From Mucilaginibacter achroorhodeus (GTDB taxonomy: Bacteria > Bacteroidota > Bacteroidia > Sphingobacteriales > Sphingobacteriaceae), in the NCBI RefSeq assembly GCF_007846095.1, contig NZ_VOEI01000005.1:62001-126000 (forward strand): a stretch of DNA of 64,000 nucleotides, read 5' to 3'. The position numbers and the translations under genes are program-made. Within the stretch, counting starts at the first letter, position 1; every line of letters starts with the position of its first letter. This document shows, piece by piece, positions 1 to 9,779 of the stretch. A model generated the notes under the pieces. That model ran no database searches. It saw nothing but the letters and a program-made list of their open reading frames with translations, and was not told the DNA's origin.

Positions 1-107
1 TTTTTGATTATAAATCAACTACATAGCAAAAAACCTTTTTTAGCAAATTTTAAGGGGTTTTAAGTCCAATTTAGAACGATTATAAATTATATATTGCTGT
101 CATTAAA

Positions 108-140
108 TTGTCAGCGATAGTGTATAAAGTTATACTTTTG
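108..140 (+). promoter_or_regulatory. Candidate Bacteroidota-type promoter of the act operon
   Basis: A TACTTTTG element at 133-140 matches the Bacteroidota -7 consensus TAnnTTTG, and a TTG at 108-110 lies 22 nt upstream as a possible -33 element. Transcription would start near 146 and leave a leader of about 75 nt before actA. The rest of 1-221 is AT-rich and shows no gene on either strand. The match is by eye only. Confidence 0.5.
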
Positions 141-221
141 TGCCTGAAAAAGTGGCTAAAACATACATCACAACTACGGTTTAACACTTAAAATAAAAAT
201 TATTTAGCATAAATACACTTT

Positions 222-1493
222 ATGAGAAATATCTCATTGATTCTTAAACAGTTTACAAGGTCGGTTTTACTGGTTACCGGTTTGGTTGCCGCGGGTTTTA
301 ATGCCCATGCGCAGGCAGATGCTGCAAAAGGTGAAGCTATATTTAAAGCCAAGTGTACGGCATGTCACAAAATAGACGTGCGTATGACCGGCCCGGCCTT
401 AGGTCCGCAGCTTACGCAAGAAACTGACGACGCTTACTTAACCAAATGGATACAGAACAGCCAGGCACTTGTTGCAGCTAAAAATCCTAAAGCTGTTAAG
501 ATCTTCAACGAATTTAACCAGGTTCCGATGACCTCGTTTGAAGACCTTAGCGATGCTGATGTAGGTAACGTACTGACTTATGTGCGTACTACGTGGAAAA
601 CTATGCAGGCTGATACTGCTAAGAAGCCAGCCGGTGGCGAAACAACAGAAGATAAAGGCCCAAGCTCTGTTATCGTTTGGGGTTTACTTGGTGTGATTGC
701 CATTGCATTCATCGTTATCCTTGTTTTAAATAAAGTTATCGGCACACTTGAGCGCTTGTTGCTTAATAAAGGTGGTGTTGCTTTAGTTGATGAAGATGCC
801 GAAGAAGAAAAGGTAAAAGCAGACCGTGCAGCAATTTTCAAAAAGCTGATCAAAAACAAAAAACTGGTATTCTTTATAGTGGTTTGCGGTACTATTGCTT
901 TAGGTAGCTGGCAGTGGGTAACACTTTGGAATACTAACGTTCACCAAGGTTATCAGCCGGTACAGCCAATTAAATACTCGCACGAGTTGCACGCAGGTGT
1001 AATGAAAATTGAGTGTCAATATTGTCACGTAGCTGCATTTAAAGGTAAAAATGCTTCGATCCCTTCATTGAACATTTGTATGAACTGTCACAAATCGGTT
1101 AAAACCGAATCGCCAGAGATCCACAAGATCTATGACGCATTGGGTTACGATCCAAACACAGCTAAATACGATAGCACTAAAGCTAAACCTATCCAATGGG
1201 TTCGTATCCACAACCTGCCGGATCTGGCTTACTTTAACCACTCGCAGCACGTTAAGGTTGGCGGTATCAAATGCCAAACTTGTCACGGTCAGGTTCAGGA
1301 GATGAAAGAGGTTTATCAATACTCTCCACTAACCATGAAATGGTGTATCCAGTGCCACAGACGTACAGAGGTTAACGGTAAAGGCAATGCTTACTACGAT
1401 AGCATACTTGCTGCTCATGACAAGATCAAGAAAGGCGAGAAAGTTACTGCAGCAGTATTGGGCGGTATCGAGTGTGCTAAGTGTCACTATTAA
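222..1493 (+). CDS. actA: Alternative complex III subunit ActA, monohaem-pentahaem cytochrome c
   Basis: Multihaem c-type cytochrome of the quinol:cytochrome c/oxygen-reductase-linked complex, acting on the periplasmic face. A signal peptide (about residues 1-31, ending AHAQ) is followed by a monohaem domain with CTACH at residue 45, a membrane helix near 147-170, a second helix near 212-232, and then five CXXCH sites at about 265, 286, 351, 375 and 418. The last five plus the second helix correspond to the classical pentahaem ActA; the N-terminal domain is an extra monohaem cytochrome c fused to it. It is the first gene of the act operon, with actB 38 nt downstream. Family assignment is firm from haem spacing and gene order. 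How common the fusion is in relatives is not something I can establish here. Confidence 0.95.
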   Translation: MRNISLILKQFTRSVLLVTGLVAAGFNAHAQADAAKGEAIFKAKCTACHKIDVRMTGPALGPQLTQETDDAYLTKWIQNSQALVAAKNPKAVKIFNEFNQVPMTSFEDLSDADVGNVLTYVRTTWKTMQADTAKKPAGGETTEDKGPSSVIVWGLLGVIAIAFIVILVLNKVIGTLERLLLNKGGVALVDEDAEEEKVKADRAAIFKKLIKNKKLVFFIVVCGTIALGSWQWVTLWNTNVHQGYQPVQPIKYSHELHAGVMKIECQYCHVAAFKGKNASIPSLNICMNCHKSVKTESPEIHKIYDALGYDPNTAKYDSTKAKPIQWVRIHNLPDLAYFNHSQHVKVGGIKCQTCHGQVQEMKEVYQYSPLTMKWCIQCHRRTEVNGKGNAYYDSILAAHDKIKKGEKVTAAVLGGIECAKCHY

Positions 1494-1531
1494 TATTATC
1501 AAGAACGTACATTACAGTTTATATAACTTAA

Positions 1532-4500
1532 ATGGATAGCAATAAAAAATACTGGAAAGGTTTAGAAGAACTAAACAGAACCCCAGAATTTGTTGAGAAA
1601 AATAAACACGAATTTGCTGAGCCTATTCCTATCGAGGAAGTGCTTAGTGGTGGTGGCTTATCAGCAAAAACACCTCGCCGCGATTTCTTAAAAGCTTTAG
1701 GTTTTGGTATGGGTGCCGTTACTTTAGCAGCGTGCCAGAAAGTACCTGTACACAAATCGATCCCTTACCTGATCAAACCTGAAGAGGTTACACCAGGTGT
1801 GGCTAACTATTATACCTCTACCTTTGAAGGTAATGCCATTTTGGTTAAGACCCGCGAAGGCCGCCCTATTAAAGTAGAAGGTAACCCTAACGACCTGCTT
1901 GGTAAAGGTGGTTTAAGTGCACAGGCACAAGCATCAGTACTTGACCTGTATGACACCAACCGCATTCAGGACCCTATGTTAAATGGTTCTACCAGTGGTT
2001 GGGCACAAGTTGATGCCTTTGTAAAAAGCGAACTTGCAGCCATTGCAGCAGCAGGTAAAACCATCAGCATTGTATCGGCAACAAAATCAAGCCCGTCTAC
2101 ACAAGCCGTAATCGCTGAGTTTATTACTAAATATCCTACTGCAAAACACGTTGTTTACGATGCGGTATCTTATACCGGTATAATCAAAGCAAACCAAAAC
2201 AGCTTTGGTAAAGCCGTATTACCACACTACAATTTTGATAAGGCTGACGTTATTGTAAGCTTCGGTGCTGATTTCCTTGGTACTTGGATCTCAGGCGAAG
2301 AATTTACCCGCCAGTACGTATCAAACAGAAATGCAAAATCGCTTGAAGAGAAAAAGATGTCGCGTCACATCCAGTTCGAGAGCGGTATGAGCATGACCGG
2401 TACCAACGCCGACGTGCGTGTGGCTATCAAACCTTCAGAAGAAGGCCCTGCTTTGGTAAACCTGTACAACGCTATCAGCGGTACTACTTTACCGGGCTCT
2501 AAAAAGTTAACAACTGCTAATGCCGATAAAGCTATCGCGCTTGTAGCAAAAGAACTGGCTGCTGCTAAAGGCCGCGCGCTGGTTGTTTGCGGTTCAAACG
2601 ATGTTGCTACACAGGTATTGGTGAATGCTATCAACTCATTACTGGGTAGCTACGGCACTACTATCGATCTGGATAATCCATCTCGCCAGTACGCCGGTAA
2701 CGATAGCGCTATTGTTGAATTTATTGCTGCTGCAAAACGCGGTGATGTAGGTGCAGCCATCTTCTTAGATGCCAATCCTGCTTATGATTACCATTCTACA
2801 GCTGCCGTTAAGGATGCATTGAAGAAAGTACGTTTAAAAGTATCTTTCTCTGACCATGCCGACGAAACCGCTACGCTTTGTAACGTAGTTGCTCCTAACC
2901 ACCATTACCTGGAATCATGGGGTGATGATAGTGCTATTGAAGGTTACTACACAGTAGTTCAGCCGGCCATTAACCCGGTATATAATACCCGCCAGGCAGA
3001 AACCAGCCTTTTGGTATGGAGCGACAATGCCGCTAAAGATTACTACACCTTTGTACGTAACAACTGGAACACTACTTTATTAGCTATCGGTGGCCTATCC
3101 GGCCAGCCTGGATGGGAAACCTTGTTGCAAACTGGTTTTGTTAAAGCGGCACCAAAAGCGGCAGGTACTTACAACTTCAACCTTGATCTTAACGCTGTTG
3201 CGCAAACTATACTTAGCCAAAGCGCTAAATTAGGTGAAGGCGTAAGTTTAGCAGGTAAAAAAGTTGAGCTACAGGTTTACCAGAACAATGCAATGCGCGA
3301 TGGTAAACGCTCAAACAACCCTTGGTTGCAAGAGTTGCCTGATCCGGTATCTAAAGTTACCTGGGACAACTTTGTGGCCATGGCTCCATCAGACGTTAAG
3401 AAATTAGGTTTGGATGAGTTTGCAGTAGTTAAAGTAACTGCTAACGGTTACACCGTTGAGTTGCCTGTATTATCTCAACCTGGCCAGGCACCTGATACGA
3501 TATCTATCGCTGTTGGTTATGGCCGTACAGCTGCAGGTAAAGTAGGTGATAACGTAGGTAAAAACGCTTTCCCTTTCTATAGCTTCTTAAATGGTACTTT
3601 CCAAACTACTGCACAAGCTACTATAGAGACAACAGGCGATACCTTCCCGCTTTCGCAAACACAAACACACCACTCTTACGAGGGACGTACTGTAATTCGC
3701 GAAACTACTTTTGCTGAGTACAAGAAAAACCCTGAGGCTGGTAAAGGCGAGGAAGAAGGCGAACATAAGAAATACGACCTTTGGGAAAATACCAATAACG
3801 ACCGGATCCACGCACGCCCTGTTTATGACTGGGTAATGGCTATTGACCTTAACGCTTGTACCGGTTGTGGTGCATGTGTGGTAGCTTGTAGCGCTGAGAA
3901 CAACGTACCTGTTGTGGGTAAAGAAGAAGTTGGCCGCCGCCGCGAAATGCACTGGATACGTATTGACCGTTACTACAGCTTCGCTGAGAACGGTACTGCT
4001 AAGGCAGACGAGCGTACCGGTATGGTTACCAAAGAAAAAGAAATTGCAAAACTGGAAGATTTCAGTAACGTAACTGTTGTTCACCAGCCAATGCTTTGCC
4101 AGCACTGTGACCATGCACCTTGCGAAACGGTGTGCCCGGTATTAGCAACTGTACACTCATCAGAAGGTTTAAACCAGATGGCTTACAACCGTTGCGTGGG
4201 TACACGTTACTGTGCTAACAACTGCCCATACAAAGTACGTCGCTTTAACTGGTTCAACTACTGGAACGACTCTCGCTTTGATAACTACCTGAACAACGAA
4301 CACACTCAATTAGTATTGAACCCTGATGTTACTACCCGTTTCCGTGGTGTAATGGAAAAATGTTCAATGTGTGTACAACGTATACAAGCCGGTAAACTGA
4401 AAGCTAAAATGGAAAAACGCCCTCTGCAAGACGGCGAAGTTAAAATGGCTTGTCAGCAAACCTGCTCTGCTAACGCGATCATCTTTGGTAACCGTAACGA

Positions 4501-4630
4501 TAAAAACTCTGAAGTGTACAAAGCACTACAAAGTGAAAGAACTTACTACGTACTTGAAGAGCTTAACGTACAGCCGGGTATTGGATACCAGGTAAAAGTT
4601 AGAAACACAGGAACTGAATCATTGGCTTAA
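1532..4630 (+). CDS. actB: Alternative complex III subunit ActB, molybdopterin-oxidoreductase-like plus ferredoxin domains
   Basis: Large peripheral iron-sulfur subunit. The N-terminus carries a Tat-like RRDFLKALGFG motif (about residues 50-60) followed by AAC, so Tat export with lipid attachment is plausible. Residues about 80-740 resemble the molybdopterin oxidoreductase fold, which in this complex is known to lack the molybdenum cofactor. Residues about 770-1010 carry the ferredoxin-like part with Cys clusters beginning CTGCGACVVAC, then CQHCDHAPCETVC, CVGTRYCANNC, and CSMC with a late CQQTC; these would hold three 4Fe-4S and one 3Fe-4S cluster by family precedent. Both halves (B1 and B2 in some lineages) are one polypeptide here. 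At 1032 residues it is normal for a fused ActB. Confidence 0.95.
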   Translation: MDSNKKYWKGLEELNRTPEFVEKNKHEFAEPIPIEEVLSGGGLSAKTPRRDFLKALGFGMGAVTLAACQKVPVHKSIPYLIKPEEVTPGVANYYTSTFEGNAILVKTREGRPIKVEGNPNDLLGKGGLSAQAQASVLDLYDTNRIQDPMLNGSTSGWAQVDAFVKSELAAIAAAGKTISIVSATKSSPSTQAVIAEFITKYPTAKHVVYDAVSYTGIIKANQNSFGKAVLPHYNFDKADVIVSFGADFLGTWISGEEFTRQYVSNRNAKSLEEKKMSRHIQFESGMSMTGTNADVRVAIKPSEEGPALVNLYNAISGTTLPGSKKLTTANADKAIALVAKELAAAKGRALVVCGSNDVATQVLVNAINSLLGSYGTTIDLDNPSRQYAGNDSAIVEFIAAAKRGDVGAAIFLDANPAYDYHSTAAVKDALKKVRLKVSFSDHADETATLCNVVAPNHHYLESWGDDSAIEGYYTVVQPAINPVYNTRQAETSLLVWSDNAAKDYYTFVRNNWNTTLLAIGGLSGQPGWETLLQTGFVKAAPKAAGTYNFNLDLNAVAQTILSQSAKLGEGVSLAGKKVELQVYQNNAMRDGKRSNNPWLQELPDPVSKVTWDNFVAMAPSDVKKLGLDEFAVVKVTANGYTVELPVLSQPGQAPDTISIAVGYGRTAAGKVGDNVGKNAFPFYSFLNGTFQTTAQATIETTGDTFPLSQTQTHHSYEGRTVIRETTFAEYKKNPEAGKGEEEGEHKKYDLWENTNNDRIHARPVYDWVMAIDLNACTGCGACVVACSAENNVPVVGKEEVGRRREMHWIRIDRYYSFAENGTAKADERTGMVTKEKEIAKLEDFSNVTVVHQPMLCQHCDHAPCETVCPVLATVHSSEGLNQMAYNRCVGTRYCANNCPYKVRRFNWFNYWNDSRFDNYLNNEHTQLVLNPDVTTRFRGVMEKCSMCVQRIQAGKLKAKMEKRPLQDGEVKMACQQTCSANAIIFGNRNDKNSEVYKALQSERTYYVLEELNVQPGIGYQVKVRNTGTESLA

Positions 4631-4657
4631 TTTTTACAACGAGATATATCATAACAT

Positions 4658-6130
4658 ATGGCTCATCATCATGAATCGATAATCAGGGAACCGTTAATGA
4701 CAGGCAAGGACATGACCTATGCCCGTATCACTAACGAGATATTATTACCTGTAGAAAATAAACCAAACAAGGCCTGGTGGATCGGCTTCATCGTATCTGC
4801 TTTAGGCGCTATGTTATGGGTAGTATCCATCAGCTTAACCTTCTGGTATGGTTTGGGCGAGTGGGGCTTAAATAAAACGGTAGGCTGGGCATGGGACATC
4901 ACCGGTTTCGTATGGTGGGTAGGTATCGGTCACGCCGGTACGCTTATCTCTGCGGTACTATTGGTATTCAGCCAGAACTGGCGTAACTCCATCAATCGTT
5001 CGGCTGAGGCGATGACAATCTTCGCGGTAATTTGTGCTGCTACATACATCGTAGCACACATGGGCCGCCCTTGGTTAGCATACTTCACATTACCACTTCC
5101 AAACCAATACGGTTCACTTTGGGTAAACTGGAACTCGGCGCTGATGATGGACGTGTTTGCGATCTCAACTTACTTCTCTGTATCATTATTATTCTGGTAC
5201 ACTGGTTTATTGCCGGATATCGCTTCAATCCGCGATCGTGCTAAAGGTTTACGCCGCCGTATCTACTCGATCCTTTCATTCGGTTGGACAGGTTCATTAA
5301 AAACATGGCAGCGTTTTGAGACCGTGTCACTTATTCTGGCAGGTATCTCAACACCACTGGTACTTTCGGTACACACCATTGTATCATTTGACTTTGCTAC
5401 ATCATTGGAACCGGGATGGCACACTACCATCTTCCCACCATACTTCGTTGCGGGTGCAATCTTCTCAGGTTTCGCCATGGTGCAAACTCTGTTATTAGTA
5501 ACCCGTAAGGTGTTAGGCTTAGAGAACTATATCACCATGTTCCACATTGAGTCAATGAATAAGATCATCTTATTAACCGGTTCAATTGTGGGTGTGGCTT
5601 ATATCACTGAGTTCTTTATCGCATGGTACTCTGGTGTTGAATATGAGCAATATGCTTTCATCAACCGTGCAACCGGTCCATACTGGTGGGCATACTGGAG
5701 CATGATGAGCTGTAACGTAATTTCTCCGCAGCTTTTCTGGTCAAGCAAACTGCGCAGAAACATTCCATTCTCTTGGGCACTTTCAATTGTGGTGAACATC
5801 GGTATGTGGTTTGAGCGTTTCGTAATTATCGTAACATCACTTCACCGCGATTACATCCCATCAAGCTGGGCTATGTTCTACCCAACCTGGGTTGACGTAG
5901 GCGTGTTCATCGGATCAATCGGTGTATTCTTCACTTTGTTCCTGTTGTTTATCCGAGTATTGCCTTCAGTAGCAATTGCAGAGGTGAAACTGTTATTGAA
6001 AACTGCAAGTGAGCAAGCTAAGTTGAAACAAATTAAAGAAGGTCATTTAGAGCCGGCAGAAGTTCAGTACTACAAAGAGTCGTTAACCAAGTATGACAGC
6101 GTAGATATGGCTGACTACGAAAAAGTATAA
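4658..6130 (+). CDS. actC: Alternative complex III subunit ActC, NrfD/PsrC-type quinol-binding membrane protein
   Basis: Polytopic membrane protein of 490 residues with about ten hydrophobic helices, of the NrfD/PsrC family. ActC binds the menaquinol side and anchors the ActB iron-sulfur protein. Family-like stretches include WWVGIGHAGTLISAVLL near residue 87 and RPWLAYFTLPLPN near 143. A His-containing N-terminus (MAHHHES) precedes the first helix. The gene sits 27 nt after actB and 2 nt before actD, in the conserved act order. The paralogous subunit ActF is encoded three genes downstream. Confidence 0.94.
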   Translation: MAHHHESIIREPLMTGKDMTYARITNEILLPVENKPNKAWWIGFIVSALGAMLWVVSISLTFWYGLGEWGLNKTVGWAWDITGFVWWVGIGHAGTLISAVLLVFSQNWRNSINRSAEAMTIFAVICAATYIVAHMGRPWLAYFTLPLPNQYGSLWVNWNSALMMDVFAISTYFSVSLLFWYTGLLPDIASIRDRAKGLRRRIYSILSFGWTGSLKTWQRFETVSLILAGISTPLVLSVHTIVSFDFATSLEPGWHTTIFPPYFVAGAIFSGFAMVQTLLLVTRKVLGLENYITMFHIESMNKIILLTGSIVGVAYITEFFIAWYSGVEYEQYAFINRATGPYWWAYWSMMSCNVISPQLFWSSKLRRNIPFSWALSIVVNIGMWFERFVIIVTSLHRDYIPSSWAMFYPTWVDVGVFIGSIGVFFTLFLLFIRVLPSVAIAEVKLLLKTASEQAKLKQIKEGHLEPAEVQYYKESLTKYDSVDMADYEKV

Positions 6131-6132
6131 AA

Positions 6133-6669
6133 ATGAGCAAGACTAAAATTATATTGGGCTGTTTTGATGATCCTGATGATATGATGCAGGGTATCACCAA
6201 CTTACAAAAGAATAGCATACCTATTTATGATGTTTATACCCCAATGCCTATACACGGTATTGAGGCCAAAATGGGTGTAAAAGATTCGCGCCTGGGTTAT
6301 GCAGCGTTTTGCTTTGGCTGCCTTGGGTTAACGGTTATCACCAGTATTGTTTATTACACGCTGGTAGGCGACTGGCCTCAGAACATTGGCGGTAAACCAA
6401 GTTTTGCAATGCCGGATTTTATACCGTTCATGTTTGAGTGGACCATCCTTTTCACAGCTTTCGGTATGACGTTCACCTTTTTTGCGGCAACACACTTGTT
6501 CCCGGGCCGTGCCCCACGTGTTATGGACCTGCGCGCAACAGATGACCGCTTTATAATTGCTGTTGATGCAAAAGGTAACATCCCGCATGATGATATCACT
6601 AATTTGTTAAAAGACGCAGGCGCTGTAGAAGTGAAGCATAACGAAAGGAAATATGTTAGCTATGAATAA
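6133..6669 (+). CDS. actD: Alternative complex III subunit ActD (DUF3341)
   Basis: DUF3341-type subunit of 178 residues. A soluble N-terminal half contains the family-typical FDDPDDMMQGITNL and YTPMPIHGIE stretches and is followed by two membrane helices (about residues 57-78 and 95-117) and a cytoplasmic tail. ActD is a structural membrane subunit of alternative complex III without known cofactors. It begins 2 nt after actC and its 3' end overlaps the proposed start of actE, which suggests translational coupling. Confidence 0.93.
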   Translation: MSKTKIILGCFDDPDDMMQGITNLQKNSIPIYDVYTPMPIHGIEAKMGVKDSRLGYAAFCFGCLGLTVITSIVYYTLVGDWPQNIGGKPSFAMPDFIPFMFEWTILFTAFGMTFTFFAATHLFPGRAPRVMDLRATDDRFIIAVDAKGNIPHDDITNLLKDAGAVEVKHNERKYVSYE

Positions 6670-7237
6670 AATTAAAATATTGGGCACAACGGCTTTCGTT
6701 ATTGCTGCATCGATCGTAATTACATCATGCAAAGATAAACGCAGCACCGGCTGGGAATATGCTCCCAATATGTACGAGCACAAAGCTTACGAGTACGACC
6801 AACCTAACGATAATTTTAAGAACGGCCAAACCGCACAAACCCCGCCAGCTGGTACTATACCGGTAGGTTTTAAGCGCTTTGACTATCCGAATAATAAAGA
6901 TGGTTACGAGAAAGCCAGCCTTGAGGTGAAAAACCCGCTGCCGCTTACTTCAAACAATATCGAGGACGGTAAAAAGCTGTTTACAACATTTTGCTCACCT
7001 TGCCATGGTGTTAATGGCCAGGGCGATGGTACGGTAGTGCAGCATGGTTATCCGCCGCCGCCATCGTACTCTAAAGGACAATCATCACGTGGTGGTGCTA
7101 TGAAAGATCTTACCGATGGTAAAATTTATCATACTATAACTTATGGTGTAAACGCAATGGGTTCATACGCATCTCAGGTTGCACCAGAAGAACGCTGGAA
7201 AATTGTGATGTATGTACACCATTTACAAACTTTATAA
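6653..7237 (+). CDS. actE: Alternative complex III subunit ActE, monohaem cytochrome c lipoprotein
   Basis: Monohaem cytochrome c. A short signal peptide ends in a lipobox (ITSC near residue 26), so the protein should be lipid-anchored on the periplasmic face. The haem site CSPCHG lies near residue 115, and an axial Met candidate is in the NAMGSYASQV stretch near 172. In the complex ActE takes electrons from ActA. Two starts are possible: 6653, which overlaps actD by 17 nt, or an ATG at 6662 (MNKIKI), which gives a more conventional signal peptide. ActF follows after 12 nt. Confidence 0.93.
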   Translation: MLAMNKIKILGTTAFVIAASIVITSCKDKRSTGWEYAPNMYEHKAYEYDQPNDNFKNGQTAQTPPAGTIPVGFKRFDYPNNKDGYEKASLEVKNPLPLTSNNIEDGKKLFTTFCSPCHGVNGQGDGTVVQHGYPPPPSYSKGQSSRGGAMKDLTDGKIYHTITYGVNAMGSYASQVAPEERWKIVMYVHHLQTL

Positions 7238-7249
7238 GATTATTAATTA

Positions 7250-8509
7250 ATGAAGACTCATAATAATTTTGACGAACGTTTTGAATTTGCAGGCAATGCC
7301 AAAACTTTAAGTTTGGTTGGCATTGTGCTGGGTGTAATTGGCATTGCGTTCGGTTTCATCTTAGGTGGCGACCATATACAGCGTGTTTATAGTAACCTGT
7401 TACTAATGGGCTACTTCTTTGTATGTGTTTGTATCGCAGGCATTTTCTTTAGCGCTTACAACTACGTGGCGCAGGCAGGCTGGTCTGCATCATTGATACG
7501 CATACCACAGGCTTTTGCCAAAGTATTACCAATAGCAAGCGTTATCCTTATCCTGATCATCACTGCAGGTTTATTGCATACCCATACAGTGACTGAGCAC
7601 GGTAAAACAGAAACAGTTCCTTACCTATACGCTCACTGGGCCGCTCACGGTATAACTACTCCCGGAAGCGAAAACTTTGATGCTATCATCTATGGTAAAA
7701 AAGGATTCTTAAATATCCCGTTTTTTTATGCGGTATTGATCGTTCTTTTGGGTATATACAGTTTCCTTGGTATTAAAATGGCTAAGTTTTCTGAAGCTGA
7801 AGATACTGAAGGCGGTATGGCTAACTATGATAAGATCTTTAAATACGCATGTATCTTCCTGACCATATTCGGCTTCACCTTCCCGATCTTTGCGTTTGGT
7901 GTAATCATGTCATTAGAGGCTCACTGGTTCTCTACAATGTTTGGTTGGTACAACTTAGCAGCTATGCACGTAAGCGGTTTAGCGATTATCACCTTAGTGA
8001 TCATCTACCTTCAAAAACGCGGTAACTTTAGCTGGTTAAACGAGAACCACCTGCATGATATGGGTAAACTGATCTTCGGTTTCTCAATCTTCTGGACATA
8101 CGTTTGGTTTGCGCAATTCTTCCTTACCTGGTATGCTAACATGCCAGAGGAGTCTGTATACTTCTACAAACGTTGGGAGCCCGAGTATAAATGGTGGTTC
8201 TGGTTAAATATCGTAATTAACTTTGTTACGCCGGTTTTAGCATTAATGTCTCGTGATGCAAAACGTATGAGAACCCGTTTAACGTGGGTATGTATCATAC
8301 TTATTGCCGGTCACTGGTTAGATTATTATCTGATGATCATGCCTGGCACCGTAGAGTCGAATAGAGGTTTCGGTGTTGAAGAGATAGGTATTTTTGCGGG
8401 ATTTGCAGGTTTATTCATCTTTACAGTATTAACCCAAATTGCTAAGGCGCCTTCATTGGTTCCTAAAAAGCACCCGTTCTTGCAAGAGAGCTTACATCAT
8501 CACAGATAA
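7250..8509 (+). CDS. actF: Alternative complex III subunit ActF, second NrfD-like membrane subunit
   Basis: Polytopic membrane protein of 419 residues with about ten helices, paralogous to ActC but more diverged and known as the second quinol-oxidoreductase membrane subunit. A loop between helices 3 and 4 (about residues 112-155) is extended. Conserved-looking elements include MSLEAHWFSTMFGWYNLAA and a long aromatic stretch YVWFAQFFLTWYANMPEE. The tail ends ESLHHHR. It is the last act gene; coxB follows after 49 nt, which places the reductase and the terminal oxidase in one transcriptional context. Confidence 0.93.
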   Translation: MKTHNNFDERFEFAGNAKTLSLVGIVLGVIGIAFGFILGGDHIQRVYSNLLLMGYFFVCVCIAGIFFSAYNYVAQAGWSASLIRIPQAFAKVLPIASVILILIITAGLLHTHTVTEHGKTETVPYLYAHWAAHGITTPGSENFDAIIYGKKGFLNIPFFYAVLIVLLGIYSFLGIKMAKFSEAEDTEGGMANYDKIFKYACIFLTIFGFTFPIFAFGVIMSLEAHWFSTMFGWYNLAAMHVSGLAIITLVIIYLQKRGNFSWLNENHLHDMGKLIFGFSIFWTYVWFAQFFLTWYANMPEESVYFYKRWEPEYKWWFWLNIVINFVTPVLALMSRDAKRMRTRLTWVCIILIAGHWLDYYLMIMPGTVESNRGFGVEEIGIFAGFAGLFIFTVLTQIAKAPSLVPKKHPFLQESLHHHR

Positions 8510-8558
8510 TATTGTTAAATTTGCAACCCGGATAAAGCATTTTCTAATAACCAATAAA

Positions 8559-9761
8559 ATGGGATTCAAAAATCTATTCAATTCTAAAAAGATACTTTCG
8601 CTTTTAGCAGTGTTTATGCTTGCGGGCACAGACATGCTTTTTGCCCAGGGTACCGAGGCTGCAGGTGCAACCGCAACTGATGCCCCTAAGGATAATGGCC
8701 TTGCAACAGCAGGTTATTATATCCTGATGTTCCTTGTGGTATGTTTCTTCATCGGCATTATTGGCAAAGTATTCCGTGTGTATGACCTTACTCAGCAGAT
8801 AAGAGGTAAACAACCTATCAACTGGAACAATGTGATGGGGATATTTTGCCTTGTTTTCCTCGTAGCGGGTTTGTACGGCGTTTACTGGTCTTTCACTGTA
8901 CAAGGTAGCATGATACTGCCTGCCGCTGCATCAGAGCACGGCGGTGTTTTAGATACCATGTTCTGGACTACAGCCGGTATCACCATGACGGTGTTCATCA
9001 TTACCCAGATATTACTGTTCACTTTCTTGTTCAGGTATCGTTACAATGCGAAACGTCGTGGCCACTTCCTGCCGCACAATAATACTATTGAAAAGGTTTG
9101 GACCATTGCACCTGCCATCGTGTTAACGGTATTGGTTATCTTCGGTTTCTTCACTTGGCAATCTATCATGAACAGTGTTGATGCTAAAGGCCAGCCTGCT
9201 TCAATAAACATCGATATCACCGGTCACCAGTTTGCATGGGAGCTTCGCTACTCAGGTAAAGATGGCCGCTTAGGTAAAACCGACTACAAATTGGTTAATG
9301 GATCTAACAAATTAGGTATCGATTTTAAAGATAAATATGCTTATGATGATTTGCAGGCTGATACCATGGTCATTCCTGTGAACAAGTCGGTAAGGTTAAA
9401 TATCCACGCTCAGGATGTTATCCATAGTGTGTACATCCCACAGTTCCGCGTGCAGCTGAACGCTGTGCCGGGCTTACCAACCTACTTCAAATTCAAACCT
9501 ATCTTTACTACCGCTCAAATGCGCGCTAAATTAGACAGACCAACGTTTGAATATGAAGTGCTTTGTAACAAGATATGTGGTGGTAGCCACTATAACATGA
9601 AAAAGGTTGTACGTGTTGTTTCTGAGGCTGAGTACCAGGCCTGGTTAGCACAACAAAAACCATATCTTACAGATAAGCTTAAGCAGCAATTACATTTTGC
9701 TGATGCGCCTGCTGCAGATAGCACTAAAGCAAAAGGAAACAGATTAGCGTTAAACAATTAA
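8559..9761 (+). CDS. coxB: Cytochrome c oxidase subunit II (CuA subunit)
   Basis: Subunit II of an aa3/caa3-type haem-copper oxidase. An open frame extends upstream to 8439, but that part overlaps actF; the ATG at 8559 directly precedes a signal peptide (MGFKNLFNSKK..., ending MLFAQ) and is preferred, giving 400 residues. Three further hydrophobic segments follow (about residues 46-68, 84-105 and 130-155), then the periplasmic cupredoxin domain. CuA ligands are visible as His in QDVIHSVY and as C336, C340, H344 and M347 in CNKICGGSHYNM. There is no fused cytochrome c domain, so the electron donor must be separate, plausibly the Act complex itself. Confidence 0.95.
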   Translation: MGFKNLFNSKKILSLLAVFMLAGTDMLFAQGTEAAGATATDAPKDNGLATAGYYILMFLVVCFFIGIIGKVFRVYDLTQQIRGKQPINWNNVMGIFCLVFLVAGLYGVYWSFTVQGSMILPAAASEHGGVLDTMFWTTAGITMTVFIITQILLFTFLFRYRYNAKRRGHFLPHNNTIEKVWTIAPAIVLTVLVIFGFFTWQSIMNSVDAKGQPASINIDITGHQFAWELRYSGKDGRLGKTDYKLVNGSNKLGIDFKDKYAYDDLQADTMVIPVNKSVRLNIHAQDVIHSVYIPQFRVQLNAVPGLPTYFKFKPIFTTAQMRAKLDRPTFEYEVLCNKICGGSHYNMKKVVRVVSEAEYQAWLAQQKPYLTDKLKQQLHFADAPAADSTKAKGNRLALNN

Positions 9762-9779
9762 TACATTAGATTAGCGAAT

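Noticed and set aside
3587..4114. 175-codon minus-strand frame inside actB
   Set aside because: It is antisense to a well conserved iron-sulfur domain, low in recognisable motifs, and arises from codon bias on the other strand.
8439..8558. Forty-codon upstream extension of coxB
   Set aside because: It overlaps the end of actF in another frame, has no signal-peptide character, and the ATG at 8559 begins a proper signal sequence.
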